From assembly GCF_900143075.1 (NCBI RefSeq), contig NZ_FRCY01000008.1:146824-210823 (forward strand): 64,000 bases of DNA, given 5' to 3'. The DNA is from Cyclobacterium lianum (GTDB lineage: Bacteria; Bacteroidota; Bacteroidia; Cytophagales; Cyclobacteriaceae). Shown here one piece after another: positions 43,401 to 52,992 of the stretch; positions within the stretch are counted from its first letter, which is position 1; every line of letters starts with the position of its first letter. The position numbers and the translations under genes were made by a program. Under the pieces are notes generated by a model, which saw nothing but the letters and a program-made list of their open reading frames with translations, made no database searches and was not told where the DNA came from.

Positions 43401-44620
43401 GCCAGCAATTCCCAGAAATGTTTTTCCCTTTCCTCCCAGGTATTTGTGGAGGCCTCAAGATACCTTTTTTCCGACTTTTCTGCCGTATCGTTGTCAAGTT
43501 CCTGTCTGATGGCCAGGGCAAAAGAGGAAGCATCTTTTTGCAGTCGGATCAAAGGGAAAAAGGACCTGATGTCCGCTGAAAACGGGGTAGCGACTACAGG
43601 TTTACCCGATGCCAGGTACTCATTGATTTTCAACGGATAGATACTTTTGGTGACATCATTGCATAGAAACGGCAAAATGAGCAGGTCAAAATGACTCAGA
43701 AATCCCGGTAATTGTTCTATCTTCCTAGGTCCGGTAAAATAGAGATTTGGTATCTTGTCCAGGTCTATCCGGGTATGGCCGGCATGATTTCGCGGCCCTA
43801 CGAGCACAAGGCTGATGTCCGGGTTGGCTGCGCAAATACCAGCGATCAGGTCATAATCCAGCCTGTGACAGATATTGCCGGTGTAGCCGATCATCGGACG
43901 TGGAATATCTTTGAGTTCTTCGGGTAACGGTAATTCCTTCTTGTAGGCTACCTTAAACAAGTCGAAATCTGCAGCGTTGGGAAAATAGGCGACCTCTTTT
44001 CCGGATAGCTCCTGCAAGTCTGTTTGCAATTGCCGTGAAGTGGCCAGGTTGAGGTCGGCATTCCTGATGGCCTGGATTTCATTTGCAGCCCCGTGTTTTC
44101 TCAAGTAAGGTTCAAGCGCCCGAATATTGTCTCTGGACTGGTAGACAGATACTGTCGGTTTGAAATTTGGCGGGACATGATTCATATACAGCGGATTAAA
44201 GGAATTGAAGAAAATAAATTCTTTTTCATTGATTCTTTTCAGCCCCTCAATGATGCTATTGGCCAGCCTTCGGTCATTCCACTTTGCCAGAAACCGATAG
44301 ACCCGTCCCCTGGGCAACCAATTGACCGGAAGCGTCAGCGGGGGAGTCAATGCGTACAAATGTCTGCCAAAGTCCGGTAAGGGATTCAGGCTGGACCTGC
44401 CCCATAGTAAGGCAGCCTTTCTCTTCCTGACAGCTGCAGTGCTGCGTTCGCGGAAAAAATCAATCAGCGTAAAAGGATAGTCTACGTACAACACAGGACG
44501 CTTTTGGGAAAAAGTTTTGGCTAGCGACCAGGAAGCTGAAGAAAAATCTCCATCCCAGCGGGACATGCTTGTCATGACTATCGGCAATTGCTTTAATTGG
44601 GAAATTGAAAAATGATTCAT
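43382..44620 (-). CDS. Glycosyltransferase, GT4/GT1-like (GT-B fold)
   Basis: 412 residues. The N-terminal half includes SRWDGDFSSASWSLAKTFSQ and VLYVDYP. The C-terminal donor-binding half has MIGYTGNICHRLDYDLIAGI, SLVLVGPRNHAGH, LYFTGPRKIEQLPGFLSHFDLLILPF, and IKINEYLASGKPVVATPF, where the NEYLASGKPVV segment is the nucleotide-sugar binding signature of GT4-type enzymes. It adds a sugar of unknown identity. Its last 19 bases overlap the tail of the priming transferase gene on the other strand. Confidence 0.87.
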   Translation of the reverse strand: MNHFSISQLKQLPIVMTSMSRWDGDFSSASWSLAKTFSQKRPVLYVDYPFTLIDFFRERSTAAVRKRKAALLWGRSSLNPLPDFGRHLYALTPPLTLPVNWLPRGRVYRFLAKWNDRRLANSIIEGLKRINEKEFIFFNSFNPLYMNHVPPNFKPTVSVYQSRDNIRALEPYLRKHGAANEIQAIRNADLNLATSRQLQTDLQELSGKEVAYFPNAADFDLFKVAYKKELPLPEELKDIPRPMIGYTGNICHRLDYDLIAGICAANPDISLVLVGPRNHAGHTRIDLDKIPNLYFTGPRKIEQLPGFLSHFDLLILPFLCNDVTKSIYPLKINEYLASGKPVVATPFSADIRSFFPLIRLQKDASSFALAIRQELDNDTAEKSEKRYLEASTNTWEEREKHFWELLAQTFSL

Positions 44621-44704
44621 TCAGCTTTTTTCTCTAAAATATAAATGGATTCCGACCGGGAAATCTTAAATTTAGGTTAAAAATAACCATTAATTTTTGA
44701 TGCT

Positions 44705-45934
44705 TTGGTTCTGTTTGAAATAATTACCTGGATTTGTTGTTTTTACCTGTTGTTTCCCCTTATCAGTGCCAGCCTGGCTGTATTCCGATCTGAGAAGCTG
44801 GAAAAAGATCCGGCTCATTGCGCTGATTTCGCCTGCGTCATCACCCTTTACAAAGAAGCAGACATTGCCTGGCCTCTTGTCCGGTCTTTGCTACAACAGG
44901 ACTATCCGAAATTCCACATTTACCTGGTAGTAGACGGAATAGAGGAAGTCCGCACTCCGGCAGTTTCGGATAAACGGCTTACGGTCCTGAAGCCAGAGGA
45001 GTTTCTGCACAGCAAGGTGGCTTCGCTGGATCTGGCGCTCCGCAGCATGCAGGAACACCACAGCCATGTGGTGGTGTTCGATCCGGACAACCTGGTACCC
45101 GCCCATTTTCTAAGAGAGATAAACCGCTACCATGCTATCGGCTATGTGGCTGTTCAGGGGAAAAGGATTGCGAAAAATATAAAAGGAACCTATGCAGCTT
45201 TGGATGCCCTCGGAGAATACTACTATGATTTTGCCGTCAGAAGCGTTCCTTTTATGCTGGGGTCTTCCTCTACTATTGCCGGTTCAGGCATGTCCCTTGA
45301 AAAAACGATATACCGGCAAAACATCGCCGGAGAAATGCAGGTATTGCAAGACCGGGGGCTGGTGGTAGCAGAGGACAAGTCCCTGCAACTGGAGCTGGTA
45401 AGTAGTGGCCATCGCATTGCCTATTCAGCGGCAGCCATAGTTTTTGACGAAAAGGTCACGGCGGCCCATCAGGTAGGCAGGCAAAGGGGGAGGTGGCTCA
45501 ACAGTTATTTTGGCCAGCTTCCTGCCTCATTGGGTCTCTTTCTCAGGGGCCTTTTCCGGTTGGATTGGAATAAGGTTTATTTTGCCCTGATGGTGTCCAT
45601 GCCACCCATGATCATGCTGACGGCTGCCGCCATGCTGTTGGCGATAGCCTCTTTGTGGATCAAGTGGCCTTATTTTTTTCTGATTACAGGATGTGTATGC
45701 TTGTTTGGATTAGGGTTTTTGAGTATTCTGACTTTTAACAAGACACCCGGCAGGGTGTTCAAATCGATTCCCAAAATTCCTTTGTTCGTGTGGGGGCAGC
45801 TTTCTGGTATATTGCATATCCGAAAAGCCAGCAAGGATTTTATGGCCACTACGCACAGTGAAGTGATGGAGATTGGCCCCTTATGGGAAAAGCGAAAAAG
45901 GGAATTTCAGTACCTGGAGCATCGCTGGAAGTGA
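44705..45934 (+). CDS. Membrane GT2 glycosyltransferase
   Basis: 409 residues. An N-terminal membrane helix (EIITWICCFYLLFPLISASL) precedes the GT-A catalytic part with the motifs of processive family 2 enzymes: VITLYKEADIAWPLVRSLLQQDYP, VVVFDPDNLVPAHF (DxD-like), VAEDKSLQLEL (ED) and QVGRQRGRW (QxxRW-like). Two to three C-terminal membrane helices follow (about 285-350). The only start in frame is TTG at 44705, with a stop seven codons upstream. A better-looking ATG at 44700 is in another frame and stops after seven codons. It is convergent with the flippase gene, three bases apart. Confidence 0.85.
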   Translation: MVLFEIITWICCFYLLFPLISASLAVFRSEKLEKDPAHCADFACVITLYKEADIAWPLVRSLLQQDYPKFHIYLVVDGIEEVRTPAVSDKRLTVLKPEEFLHSKVASLDLALRSMQEHHSHVVVFDPDNLVPAHFLREINRYHAIGYVAVQGKRIAKNIKGTYAALDALGEYYYDFAVRSVPFMLGSSSTIAGSGMSLEKTIYRQNIAGEMQVLQDRGLVVAEDKSLQLELVSSGHRIAYSAAAIVFDEKVTAAHQVGRQRGRWLNSYFGQLPASLGLFLRGLFRLDWNKVYFALMVSMPPMIMLTAAAMLLAIASLWIKWPYFFLITGCVCLFGLGFLSILTFNKTPGRVFKSIPKIPLFVWGQLSGILHIRKASKDFMATTHSEVMEIGPLWEKRKREFQYLEHRWK

Positions 45935-45937
45935 TTG

Positions 45938-47263
45938 TTACCGGCTTTGGCTGCTGAACCTGTCAATTGCTCCCCTATAATTTTTTACAGCCTGAGACAG
46001 GCAGCTAAACACGTTAATGGGAATGTATCTCGAAAGCAGGTAAAATTTGATGCCTGCGGTGATGAAGAGTGCAATCACCAAACCAAACGCGGCACCTTCA
46101 AGTCCGTACCAATTGATAAAAAGCCAGCTAAATCCGGCACCAGTCACAAAGGTGGCAAATACCATTATCATATTAAAGAATGGCTTTCCAATGGCATCCA
46201 AAAATACACCCGATTGCCGGTCAAAGGGCTTAATCAGGGCCAGCAAAGCGAGAATTCTTAAGAATGGTACTGCATTCAGATAGTCCTCTCCGGCAATAAA
46301 CAGGATGATGTAATGCGCAAATACCAGACAAAAGAGCCAGAATGGAATGGTGAGTGCCAGCATCATTCCGACCGTCTTTTCATATAGCCGGCCGATCTCG
46401 CCGTTATGGTTTGCGTCATGGGCTTCTGCAGCTTTAGGGTAGCTGATAGACGCGATGGAATTTACCGGAATTTCAACCATGTTCATCATCCTGCCGGCTG
46501 AATTGGCCAGGGCTACCTGTACGGGCGTAAGCAGCGCTCCAAGTAGAAATTTATCCAGACTGTTGGTGAGCATGGAAACGAGATTAGTGCCAAACACGAA
46601 TTTACCAAAATGAAATAACCTGCCCAGCCAGTAGGTGGTAGCCCGCCACCTGATGTGAAAATACTTGCGTACCTGATAAAACGAAACCAGGGTAGCCAGG
46701 AAAAAAGCTCCGTTTTGATACCAGGCCAGCTCGGCAAGACTGAGGTTAAGGTGCCCGGCATAGCCGATACAGATCACCAGGAAAAATGGAAGACTTTTGC
46801 TGATCCCGGCAAAAAAATACGCGCTGAAATCAAACCTTGCCTGCATCAGGACCAGGTTGTGGGTATGGAATATCAGAACGGGGAGGATCCAGGAATAAAT
46901 TTTCAGAATTCTGGCCAGGTCCGGAGCATGGAGTAAATTTGTCAGTGGACCGGCAGACATCCAGATAAGCAAAAACAGGAGCATGCTCAGTCCGGTATTC
47001 AGCCAGATCGCTGCAGTCTGAATTTTGGCCTGCACTGCGGGTTTTTTTCCAAGATATATTTTGATCAGCCCGTTTTGTATCAGTCCATTCCGGGCCATAT
47101 CGATAATGGAAATGATGGTGATCAGCAAAACCCATACTCCAAAATCCTCAGGTGCCAGGATCCGGACCAGCAGCATAAATCCGATGAAACCGAGAAGAAA
47201 ATCCACGCCCCGGTGCATCATCGTAAAAAAACCGCTTTTGAGCCAGTACTTCTTATCCGTCAT
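45938..47263 (-). CDS. Polysaccharide flippase (Wzx-like, MOP superfamily)
   Basis: 441 residues with about 12 hydrophobic segments. The start GFFTMMHRGVDFLLGFIGFMLLVRILAPEDFGVWVL is typical of the polysaccharide-biosynthesis (Polysacc_synt) family. It should move lipid-linked repeat units across the inner membrane. Its start overlaps the stop of the upstream GT4 gene by four bases (ATGA), so it is the last gene of the minus-strand run 49301-45938. Confidence 0.92.
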   Translation of the reverse strand: MTDKKYWLKSGFFTMMHRGVDFLLGFIGFMLLVRILAPEDFGVWVLLITIISIIDMARNGLIQNGLIKIYLGKKPAVQAKIQTAAIWLNTGLSMLLFLLIWMSAGPLTNLLHAPDLARILKIYSWILPVLIFHTHNLVLMQARFDFSAYFFAGISKSLPFFLVICIGYAGHLNLSLAELAWYQNGAFFLATLVSFYQVRKYFHIRWRATTYWLGRLFHFGKFVFGTNLVSMLTNSLDKFLLGALLTPVQVALANSAGRMMNMVEIPVNSIASISYPKAAEAHDANHNGEIGRLYEKTVGMMLALTIPFWLFCLVFAHYIILFIAGEDYLNAVPFLRILALLALIKPFDRQSGVFLDAIGKPFFNMIMVFATFVTGAGFSWLFINWYGLEGAAFGLVIALFITAGIKFYLLSRYIPINVFSCLSQAVKNYRGAIDRFSSQSR

Positions 47264-48390
47264 TTTGCAGCTATTTGATGATAGCTTTTCAATGTTTCTG
47301 CAGCGCCCTTCCGGTAATCAAACAGTGGAGGTCGCTCATAGCCTCTGGCAGTAAGCGTTTTTCTCAACTCCTCGCTGGCGAGCAGGTTTTCTATTCCTTT
47401 ACTGAGATCCTCGGGGTCAAAAGGGTCGATCAGCAAAGCCGCATTGCCGGCTACTTCGGGCATGGAAGAGGTGTTGGAGCTGATTACGGGGCAGCCGCAG
47501 GCCATAGCCTCCAACACAGGCAGACCAAAGCTTTCCCGCAAAGAGGGGTAGAGGAATAGCAAGGCCTCACTATAAATGGCAGGCAGATCTGTATTTGGAA
47601 TGTAACCCGTCAAATGAATTTTCCTGATCAACTCAGGTGAACCTATGGCTGCCAACATGGATCTCAACACCTCTATGCCAATATCCGGCATGACCAAATC
47701 GGGAAAGTCAACTTGCCGTTTATCCAGCAAAGCAAGGCTTTTCAACACGCCTTTGAGATTTTTTTTGGGGTCTGTATTGCCCAGGAACAATATAAAGCGA
47801 TCAGGAAGATGGTATTTTTTCCGGATGTTTTTTATCGTTTCTTTATTCTCTCTTTTAAAATGGCCGGCCACCCCGTTGTAAATGACTTTGACCTGTTCAT
47901 CCGGTAGTCCAAACTGCCTCCTAATCCGCTCTTTTTCGTATTGGGAAACGGTATATAAACGGGAGGCTTTTTTGACCACTGCGGGTACAATCCATCTGCG
48001 GTAGAGGTTTCCCAAACGTTGGTACCAGGTCCCCTCCCGGAAATTCAGTTTTTCAAGGTAGATGATATCGTGCAGGGTGATGAGCAATTTGGTACTGCAG
48101 AAAAGCGGAGCTGTATTGCTGGTGCAATGCAAGAGATCTAGCTTATAGTCGTGTACGACCTTTGCCAGATGGTATTGTTCCCAGATAGGATAAGGGGAGG
48201 CAGGTAGTGGTACAATGGTGAAATTGGGGCTTGGGTCGATTGGGGTGCTGTCCTCTATTTCATTTACAAAAATAAAATATTCATTATCGCCATCCATTTC
48301 CTGCAGATTTTTGATCAGGGCAATCGCCACCATGTCCATTCCATGGCGGTTTTTTCTGAATATCCTTTGTGCTTCTATTCCGATTCTCAT
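47260..48390 (-). CDS. Glycosyltransferase, GT4 family
   Basis: The ATG at 48390 (MRIGIEAQRIFRKNRHGMDM) is chosen because it overlaps the upstream gene by ATGA and begins the GT-B Rossmann strand; the longer frame to 48591 runs inside the neighbouring GT2 gene. 376 residues. The donor domain has RFILFLGNTDPKKNLKGVLKSL, HLTGYIPNTDLPAIYSEALLFLYPS and ESFGLPVLEAMACGCPVISS (the E-x7-E motif), then MPEVAGNAALLIDPFDPEDL. It is similar to mannosyltransferase-type GT4 enzymes, but the sugar is unknown. Confidence 0.92.
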   Translation of the reverse strand: MRIGIEAQRIFRKNRHGMDMVAIALIKNLQEMDGDNEYFIFVNEIEDSTPIDPSPNFTIVPLPASPYPIWEQYHLAKVVHDYKLDLLHCTSNTAPLFCSTKLLITLHDIIYLEKLNFREGTWYQRLGNLYRRWIVPAVVKKASRLYTVSQYEKERIRRQFGLPDEQVKVIYNGVAGHFKRENKETIKNIRKKYHLPDRFILFLGNTDPKKNLKGVLKSLALLDKRQVDFPDLVMPDIGIEVLRSMLAAIGSPELIRKIHLTGYIPNTDLPAIYSEALLFLYPSLRESFGLPVLEAMACGCPVISSNTSSMPEVAGNAALLIDPFDPEDLSKGIENLLASEELRKTLTARGYERPPLFDYRKGAAETLKSYHQIAAK

Positions 48391-49301
48391 GACAATTGCT
48401 TCAGTGATGGGTTTCCCTTGATATTTTTCATAAACAGGCCGTCCCGAAAGCCTGCAAAATACCTTTGAAAATGAGACCAGTCTGCCTGAAGGGCAAATAC
48501 CAAAAGGTTTTTGGGCAAGACGATTAAAAGGTAGTAGGCAGCGGTAAATAAAAATAGTGGCCAGCCCACATTTCTGCGCAGAAACAACCAACGGTTGCGG
48601 CTCATGTAGTAGGTTTTAAGAAGGGATTTTTTACCCACGCTCATGGATTCTTTGTGCAAAATGTAGCTTGCCGGTTCGTACCATATTTCGTAGCCCCCCT
48701 TTTTTATGCATTCACAATAATCCATCTCCTCATAATAGAGAAAATAGAGTTCGGCCATCATGCCGATATCAAAGACCACTTTTCTGGGGATAAACATGGC
48801 CGCTCCGTGTGCCAGCTGCGTGATTTCTGCTTGCTGGTATTGTCCCATATCCTTTTCCTGATAGCCTTTGCCTTTTCCTCGCCCGGTAATGGGGTTGATG
48901 GCTGAAAATCCGGCATACTGAATCGTATCCGGGGCATCATGGTACAGGATTTTTGGACATACCAGGCCTGCTTTTTCCGCCTTAAGGGATCTTTCAAGCA
49001 ATACGTCTAGAATGTCCGGTGCCACCTCCGTATCGTTGTTGATCAGAAAAAAATAGTCTCCGGCAGCCTTTTCCATACCCCGGTTATTTCCCCCTGCAAA
49101 TCCTTCGTTCCGGGGATTTCGTATCAATATGGTATCCGGAAACTGTCGTAAAATTTCTTCCGGATCTTCGGTAGAAGCATTGTCTACGACGATGATTTCT
49201 AGATGGGGATAGTTTACTTTCCGGAACGATGCCAGAAAATCAAGCGTATGGAGCAGGCCGTTATAATTTATGGTGATGACAGAAATTAGAGGTTTATCCA
49301 T
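48387..49301 (-). CDS. Glycosyltransferase, GT2 family (rhamnosyltransferase-like)
   Basis: 304 residues. GT-A fold with VITINYNGLLHTLDFLASF, IIVVDNASTEDPEEIL, RNEGFAGGNNRGMEKA (the GFAGGNN signature of this subgroup), LINNDTEV in place of DxD, and YFLYYEEMDYCECIKKGGYEIWYEP. C-terminal hydrophobic helices (about 250-275) may anchor it. It resembles WbbL-like rhamnosyltransferases; donor identity is unproven. It is followed by the GT4 gene with a four-base overlap. Confidence 0.92.
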   Translation of the reverse strand: MDKPLISVITINYNGLLHTLDFLASFRKVNYPHLEIIVVDNASTEDPEEILRQFPDTILIRNPRNEGFAGGNNRGMEKAAGDYFFLINNDTEVAPDILDVLLERSLKAEKAGLVCPKILYHDAPDTIQYAGFSAINPITGRGKGKGYQEKDMGQYQQAEITQLAHGAAMFIPRKVVFDIGMMAELYFLYYEEMDYCECIKKGGYEIWYEPASYILHKESMSVGKKSLLKTYYMSRNRWLFLRRNVGWPLFLFTAAYYLLIVLPKNLLVFALQADWSHFQRYFAGFRDGLFMKNIKGNPSLKQLS

Positions 49302-49379
49302 ATGTTAAAAATTCATTTTTACTTGCTACAAATATTGTCCCGATCTCATCGGAAGAATCCTCGACGGGTAAAATCACCA

Positions 49380-50843
49380 TTACCCAGAGTGTTTCGTGGT
49401 GATTTTTTTCGTATCGATTTCACCTTTTGGTGAATGGTTTTCCCTGTCCAGGTCTTCTGCCAGATAAAAGTAAGCCCAAGACATGTACAGGATCAATCCG
49501 GTGGGCATTTGCCCGAGAAGTGGATTCCCCACGGAAGCTGCAGCGATACCTACATACCCGGCAAACAATGCCAGTAGTTTTTGCCTGAGCCGGGGGTTGT
49601 TCACTTTCCATATTTTAAACAAAGCCATCAATGCAATGAAGGCCAATATGGCCACGTGTAAACCAAGACCGACGATGCCCATTTCGGCCCAGATTTTGAT
49701 AAACCAACTGTCGTTGGGTGTTTCGGCCAGAAAGGTACCCGGGCTGAATCTTTGCCCCCAGAATCCAGATGTACCAATACCTCCCCCGAAAGGCCTGGTT
49801 TTCAGGTATTCCGAAAATTTTGCTTTGTTGGCAAGCCGAACGTTTAGTGATGCATCATTGGGGTCCAGCGCAGATCTCATTCTCCTGATCTGGTAATAGT
49901 CATTGCCTATGCTGGTGAATTTCAAAAAGATGAAAATCAAGGTTAGGGAAGCAAGGCCCAGGGTCATCAACTTAAAGTTTTTTGAAGCGAAAAGATATGC
50001 CAGCGAACCTGCTACAGGCACCATCAAAGCACCCCGCGTACCGCTCATGATCATCAGGTAGAAAAACAGCAGGGCACACAGCGCCAGTACGATTCGTTTT
50101 TTTGTTGAAAAAGGGCCCAGTGCCAACACCAGGGCAATCATGCCCGAATGGGCGATACCGGCACCAAACTGACCTGCATCTGAAAAGAAACTAAACACCC
50201 TGAGGTTGCCAAACAGCACATGGGTAGAGCGGGATCCGGCATCCAGCCAACGATTCTCAGCTCCATCCAGACCAATATAATATTGCCTCAATCCCCAAAA
50301 AGAAGCCAGGACCGAAAATAGCAGGATAATTTTGATCATAAAATCCAGGTCTCGTTTCTTATTGGCGTAAAGCAATGTGAGGGGTACGGTGAGCATCATG
50401 TACAGGGCGGTGCCCCGAACGGCATACACCCAGGCCTCAATGCTTCTGGCCTCAGGATTAAAAAGCTCAGCGATATTGTAGGACATCCATAGCAGCGTTA
50501 CTGCGAAGAGGCTGTTTTTCAGATATTTGAAATCTGTTTTAACCTTCCGGTGAAAGACTGCGCTAAATAGCACCGCTGCGAGAGCAAAATCAACAGATAG
50601 TCCCAGGGGCAAACTTGGAATGTACCTGCTGGCACCTATGGAAACAAAGGCAAAGACCAATGCGGTGGCAAGGGCATTTCTTGGATGCTGCATCATAAAG
50701 AAAAACAGCAGCGCCGCTAGTGGCAGTATTATCAGGATACCAATCCCAAAAGTCCCAAAGTATACCACCACCAGACTGATCAGAAGGGCCAGTATTAGCC
50801 CCGAAAGGGGCAAAGCGATATGAGGACGAGAATACTCCATCAA
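49380..50843 (-). CDS. O-antigen ligase/polymerase-family (Wzy-like) membrane protein
   Basis: 487 residues, about 11-13 membrane helices. A long periplasmic loop and the Wzy_C/WaaL-like region are seen around IMSGTRGALMVPVAG, NVRLANKAKFSEYLKTRPFGGGIGTSG and ETPNDSWFIKIWAEMGIVGLG, with the conserved R and H/N-type residues of this family. In this locus a polymerase role is likelier than a ligase role, because flippase and co-polymerase genes accompany it. It begins 10 bases after the stop of the co-polymerase gene, on the same strand. Confidence 0.87.
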   Translation of the reverse strand: MMEYSRPHIALPLSGLILALLISLVVVYFGTFGIGILIILPLAALLFFFMMQHPRNALATALVFAFVSIGASRYIPSLPLGLSVDFALAAVLFSAVFHRKVKTDFKYLKNSLFAVTLLWMSYNIAELFNPEARSIEAWVYAVRGTALYMMLTVPLTLLYANKKRDLDFMIKIILLFSVLASFWGLRQYYIGLDGAENRWLDAGSRSTHVLFGNLRVFSFFSDAGQFGAGIAHSGMIALVLALGPFSTKKRIVLALCALLFFYLMIMSGTRGALMVPVAGSLAYLFASKNFKLMTLGLASLTLIFIFLKFTSIGNDYYQIRRMRSALDPNDASLNVRLANKAKFSEYLKTRPFGGGIGTSGFWGQRFSPGTFLAETPNDSWFIKIWAEMGIVGLGLHVAILAFIALMALFKIWKVNNPRLRQKLLALFAGYVGIAAASVGNPLLGQMPTGLILYMSWAYFYLAEDLDRENHSPKGEIDTKKITTKHSG

Positions 50844-50853
50844 TTGAAATGGT

Positions 50854-52992
50854 TCAGGAAAGCAGCTTTTTTATTTTGGAGCGTATCAAAGATCTCTTTT
50901 TAGGAATTTCTCCTATGATGTCTTCCAGTTCATCACTTTTCATCTTATTGAGCCAGATCAGGTGAGGGATCTCAACCATTTCCTTTAAGTTGTTGAGCAA
51001 ATGCAGGTCTGCCTGGGTCCATTTGCGTTCGGCATCCAACACCATCACCAGGGCGTTTGCCTGATTGATCAGACTGTAGTTCAGCGAAGCCTCAGCGATA
51101 TTGGGCAATTCCCATAGGATAAATTCTTTTTCATTCTCAGAAATCTTATTTTCCCAGTACTTTTCGTTATTTATTTGTAGGCTCGCCGTCTCCGGATAGG
51201 AAAGGGTTGCACAAGGCATAGCGGCGGTGTCAGCAGTCAAACCCCAGTACACGGCCTCCCGGTTTTGCTCATTGAGGTCTTGTACCAATTTTTTGATCAA
51301 AAATGTCTTCCCTTCCCCGGGTTGTAAACTGTAAAAGAGAATCAGCTTTTTTCCTGATTTGGGAAGATGTTTGCTCAGGTAGTTGTGCCACTGTACGATT
51401 TCTTTCTGGCTTAGTTTTTCCTTGTCTACCGACCTCTCCATCAACCTCTCATCGAGCCAGGCACCTGCTACTTTCAATCCGGTGAGTTTTTCGGCTCTGG
51501 GGCCTGATTTGATCGTATTGTCCAGAAAAAAAGTCAGCAGAACCAGGGAGAGCATCACTGTACCTGTAGCCAGTCCGCCGCCCAGGGTCAATAGCGCCCT
51601 TTTAGATGGTAGGGGCGTTTTTGGGAAATACGGGGCATCAATCAGCCTTTGTGAGGAGGACATTTCCAGGTCGTATTTTTTCAAATAGGCCATATTCAGC
51701 CCATGCAGGATCGAGAGATATTGGTCCTCATTGACACTGACTTCCCGTTCCAGTTTTTTCAGTTCTGCACCCAGGGGAGCAAATTCCTCAATCTTTTCCG
51801 ATAGGTAGGTTTTTCTGTTTTGCATGACGTCCAGCGCCTGCTTCTGCTCTTCATACAGAACTTTTAACCGCAACCATTCCTCGAGTATGGTCTCTCTTTG
51901 CAGTCCGTTCAGCGTATTGCTGTTTTTAAACAGTTCGACAGATGCCTCATCGATCTGATTCTTCAGGCTGCGGATTTCAGCCTCCAGCAGCCCGATTCTG
52001 GGGGATTCATCGCTTCGCATGGTCAGCCGCTGTATTTCCATATTTTTGGCGACAATATGATCCTGCAGTGTGCCGATTCGCTGAATAATAACCTGCCGTT
52101 TGTCAAAATTTTCAAACATGCTTTCTATTTCGTCCAGGTTGGACGCTGTGCCAGAGATCAAACGCTTCGATCGTTCTTCATCCTGTTCGTGTTCCAGTTT
52201 GGCAATGTCCAGGTATTTGCCCTGCTCGTAATAATTCAGGATCCGGTTTTGCGTCATGAATGCTTTAAGCGATTCCTCCGCCGCCCGCAATTTGTCCTGC
52301 GCGATGAGCAATTGATTTTGAAAATAGGTGATGGAGTTGATGTTTTCGAGTTCCTTCATTGCTGAATACCTGCTCATAAATTCATCGGTAATCAACCTGA
52401 GCGTGTGGTAGCAGATGCCGGGATCGTTGGTTCTGTAAGCGATTTCCATCATGTCGCTGGATGCTTTGCGGCCTACATACAGGCGCTCAATAATCTTGCT
52501 GATGGCATAGTGGTCGTGTTCCCTTAGCAGGTATTCAATCGGAGAGTTTTCATACCTTGAATAATGATTTTTTATCCTGGCCAGGGTGGCAGCTTCATCA
52601 CCGGGAACGGCCAATTCGCTCCACAACTCACTTGAAAAATGAGTTTTAAGCGCTGCAAAGGCTTTATTGCCAATCACTTCACTATCGGGCTGAGAGAGCG
52701 CCAGATGCCCCGCCAACAGCCGCAGAGACGCTTCTTCTACAGTCTCTCTTGACTTGACCAGTAGCGTAAGGTTATCAAAGAGGTTGTTTGAAGTATAAAA
52801 ATCCATTCTCACCACACCCCCATCAGTGGCGCCCTGATTGGAGGTAGGGTTGGTAAAAACGATGGTTTTGCTTTCGTATTCCCTTGGCATATTGCTGGTA
52901 AATCCATAAACAGCCACCGCAGCAATGACAGGTGGCAGCAGGATCCAGAGTTTGTTTTTCCAAAGTAATAGGATGAATTGTTTAATTGTCAT
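50854..52992 (-). CDS. Wzc/GumC-like polysaccharide co-polymerase with degenerate kinase domain
   Basis: 712 residues. TM1 lies at about 14-31, a Wzz periplasmic domain and long coiled coil (about 205-460) follow, TM2 at about 475-500, and a cytoplasmic P-loop domain at about 540-712. The P-loop is intact (PGEGKT, ending at T563), but the Walker A' DxD strand of BY-kinases is replaced by AVYWGLTADTA, Walker B aspartate by WELPNI (E628), and no C-terminal tyrosine cluster exists. Tyrosine kinase activity is therefore doubtful. It should control chain length and export. Its start overlaps the tail of the TolC-like gene by 11 bases. Confidence 0.9.
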   Translation of the reverse strand: MTIKQFILLLWKNKLWILLPPVIAAVAVYGFTSNMPREYESKTIVFTNPTSNQGATDGGVVRMDFYTSNNLFDNLTLLVKSRETVEEASLRLLAGHLALSQPDSEVIGNKAFAALKTHFSSELWSELAVPGDEAATLARIKNHYSRYENSPIEYLLREHDHYAISKIIERLYVGRKASSDMMEIAYRTNDPGICYHTLRLITDEFMSRYSAMKELENINSITYFQNQLLIAQDKLRAAEESLKAFMTQNRILNYYEQGKYLDIAKLEHEQDEERSKRLISGTASNLDEIESMFENFDKRQVIIQRIGTLQDHIVAKNMEIQRLTMRSDESPRIGLLEAEIRSLKNQIDEASVELFKNSNTLNGLQRETILEEWLRLKVLYEEQKQALDVMQNRKTYLSEKIEEFAPLGAELKKLEREVSVNEDQYLSILHGLNMAYLKKYDLEMSSSQRLIDAPYFPKTPLPSKRALLTLGGGLATGTVMLSLVLLTFFLDNTIKSGPRAEKLTGLKVAGAWLDERLMERSVDKEKLSQKEIVQWHNYLSKHLPKSGKKLILFYSLQPGEGKTFLIKKLVQDLNEQNREAVYWGLTADTAAMPCATLSYPETASLQINNEKYWENKISENEKEFILWELPNIAEASLNYSLINQANALVMVLDAERKWTQADLHLLNNLKEMVEIPHLIWLNKMKSDELEDIIGEIPKKRSLIRSKIKKLLS

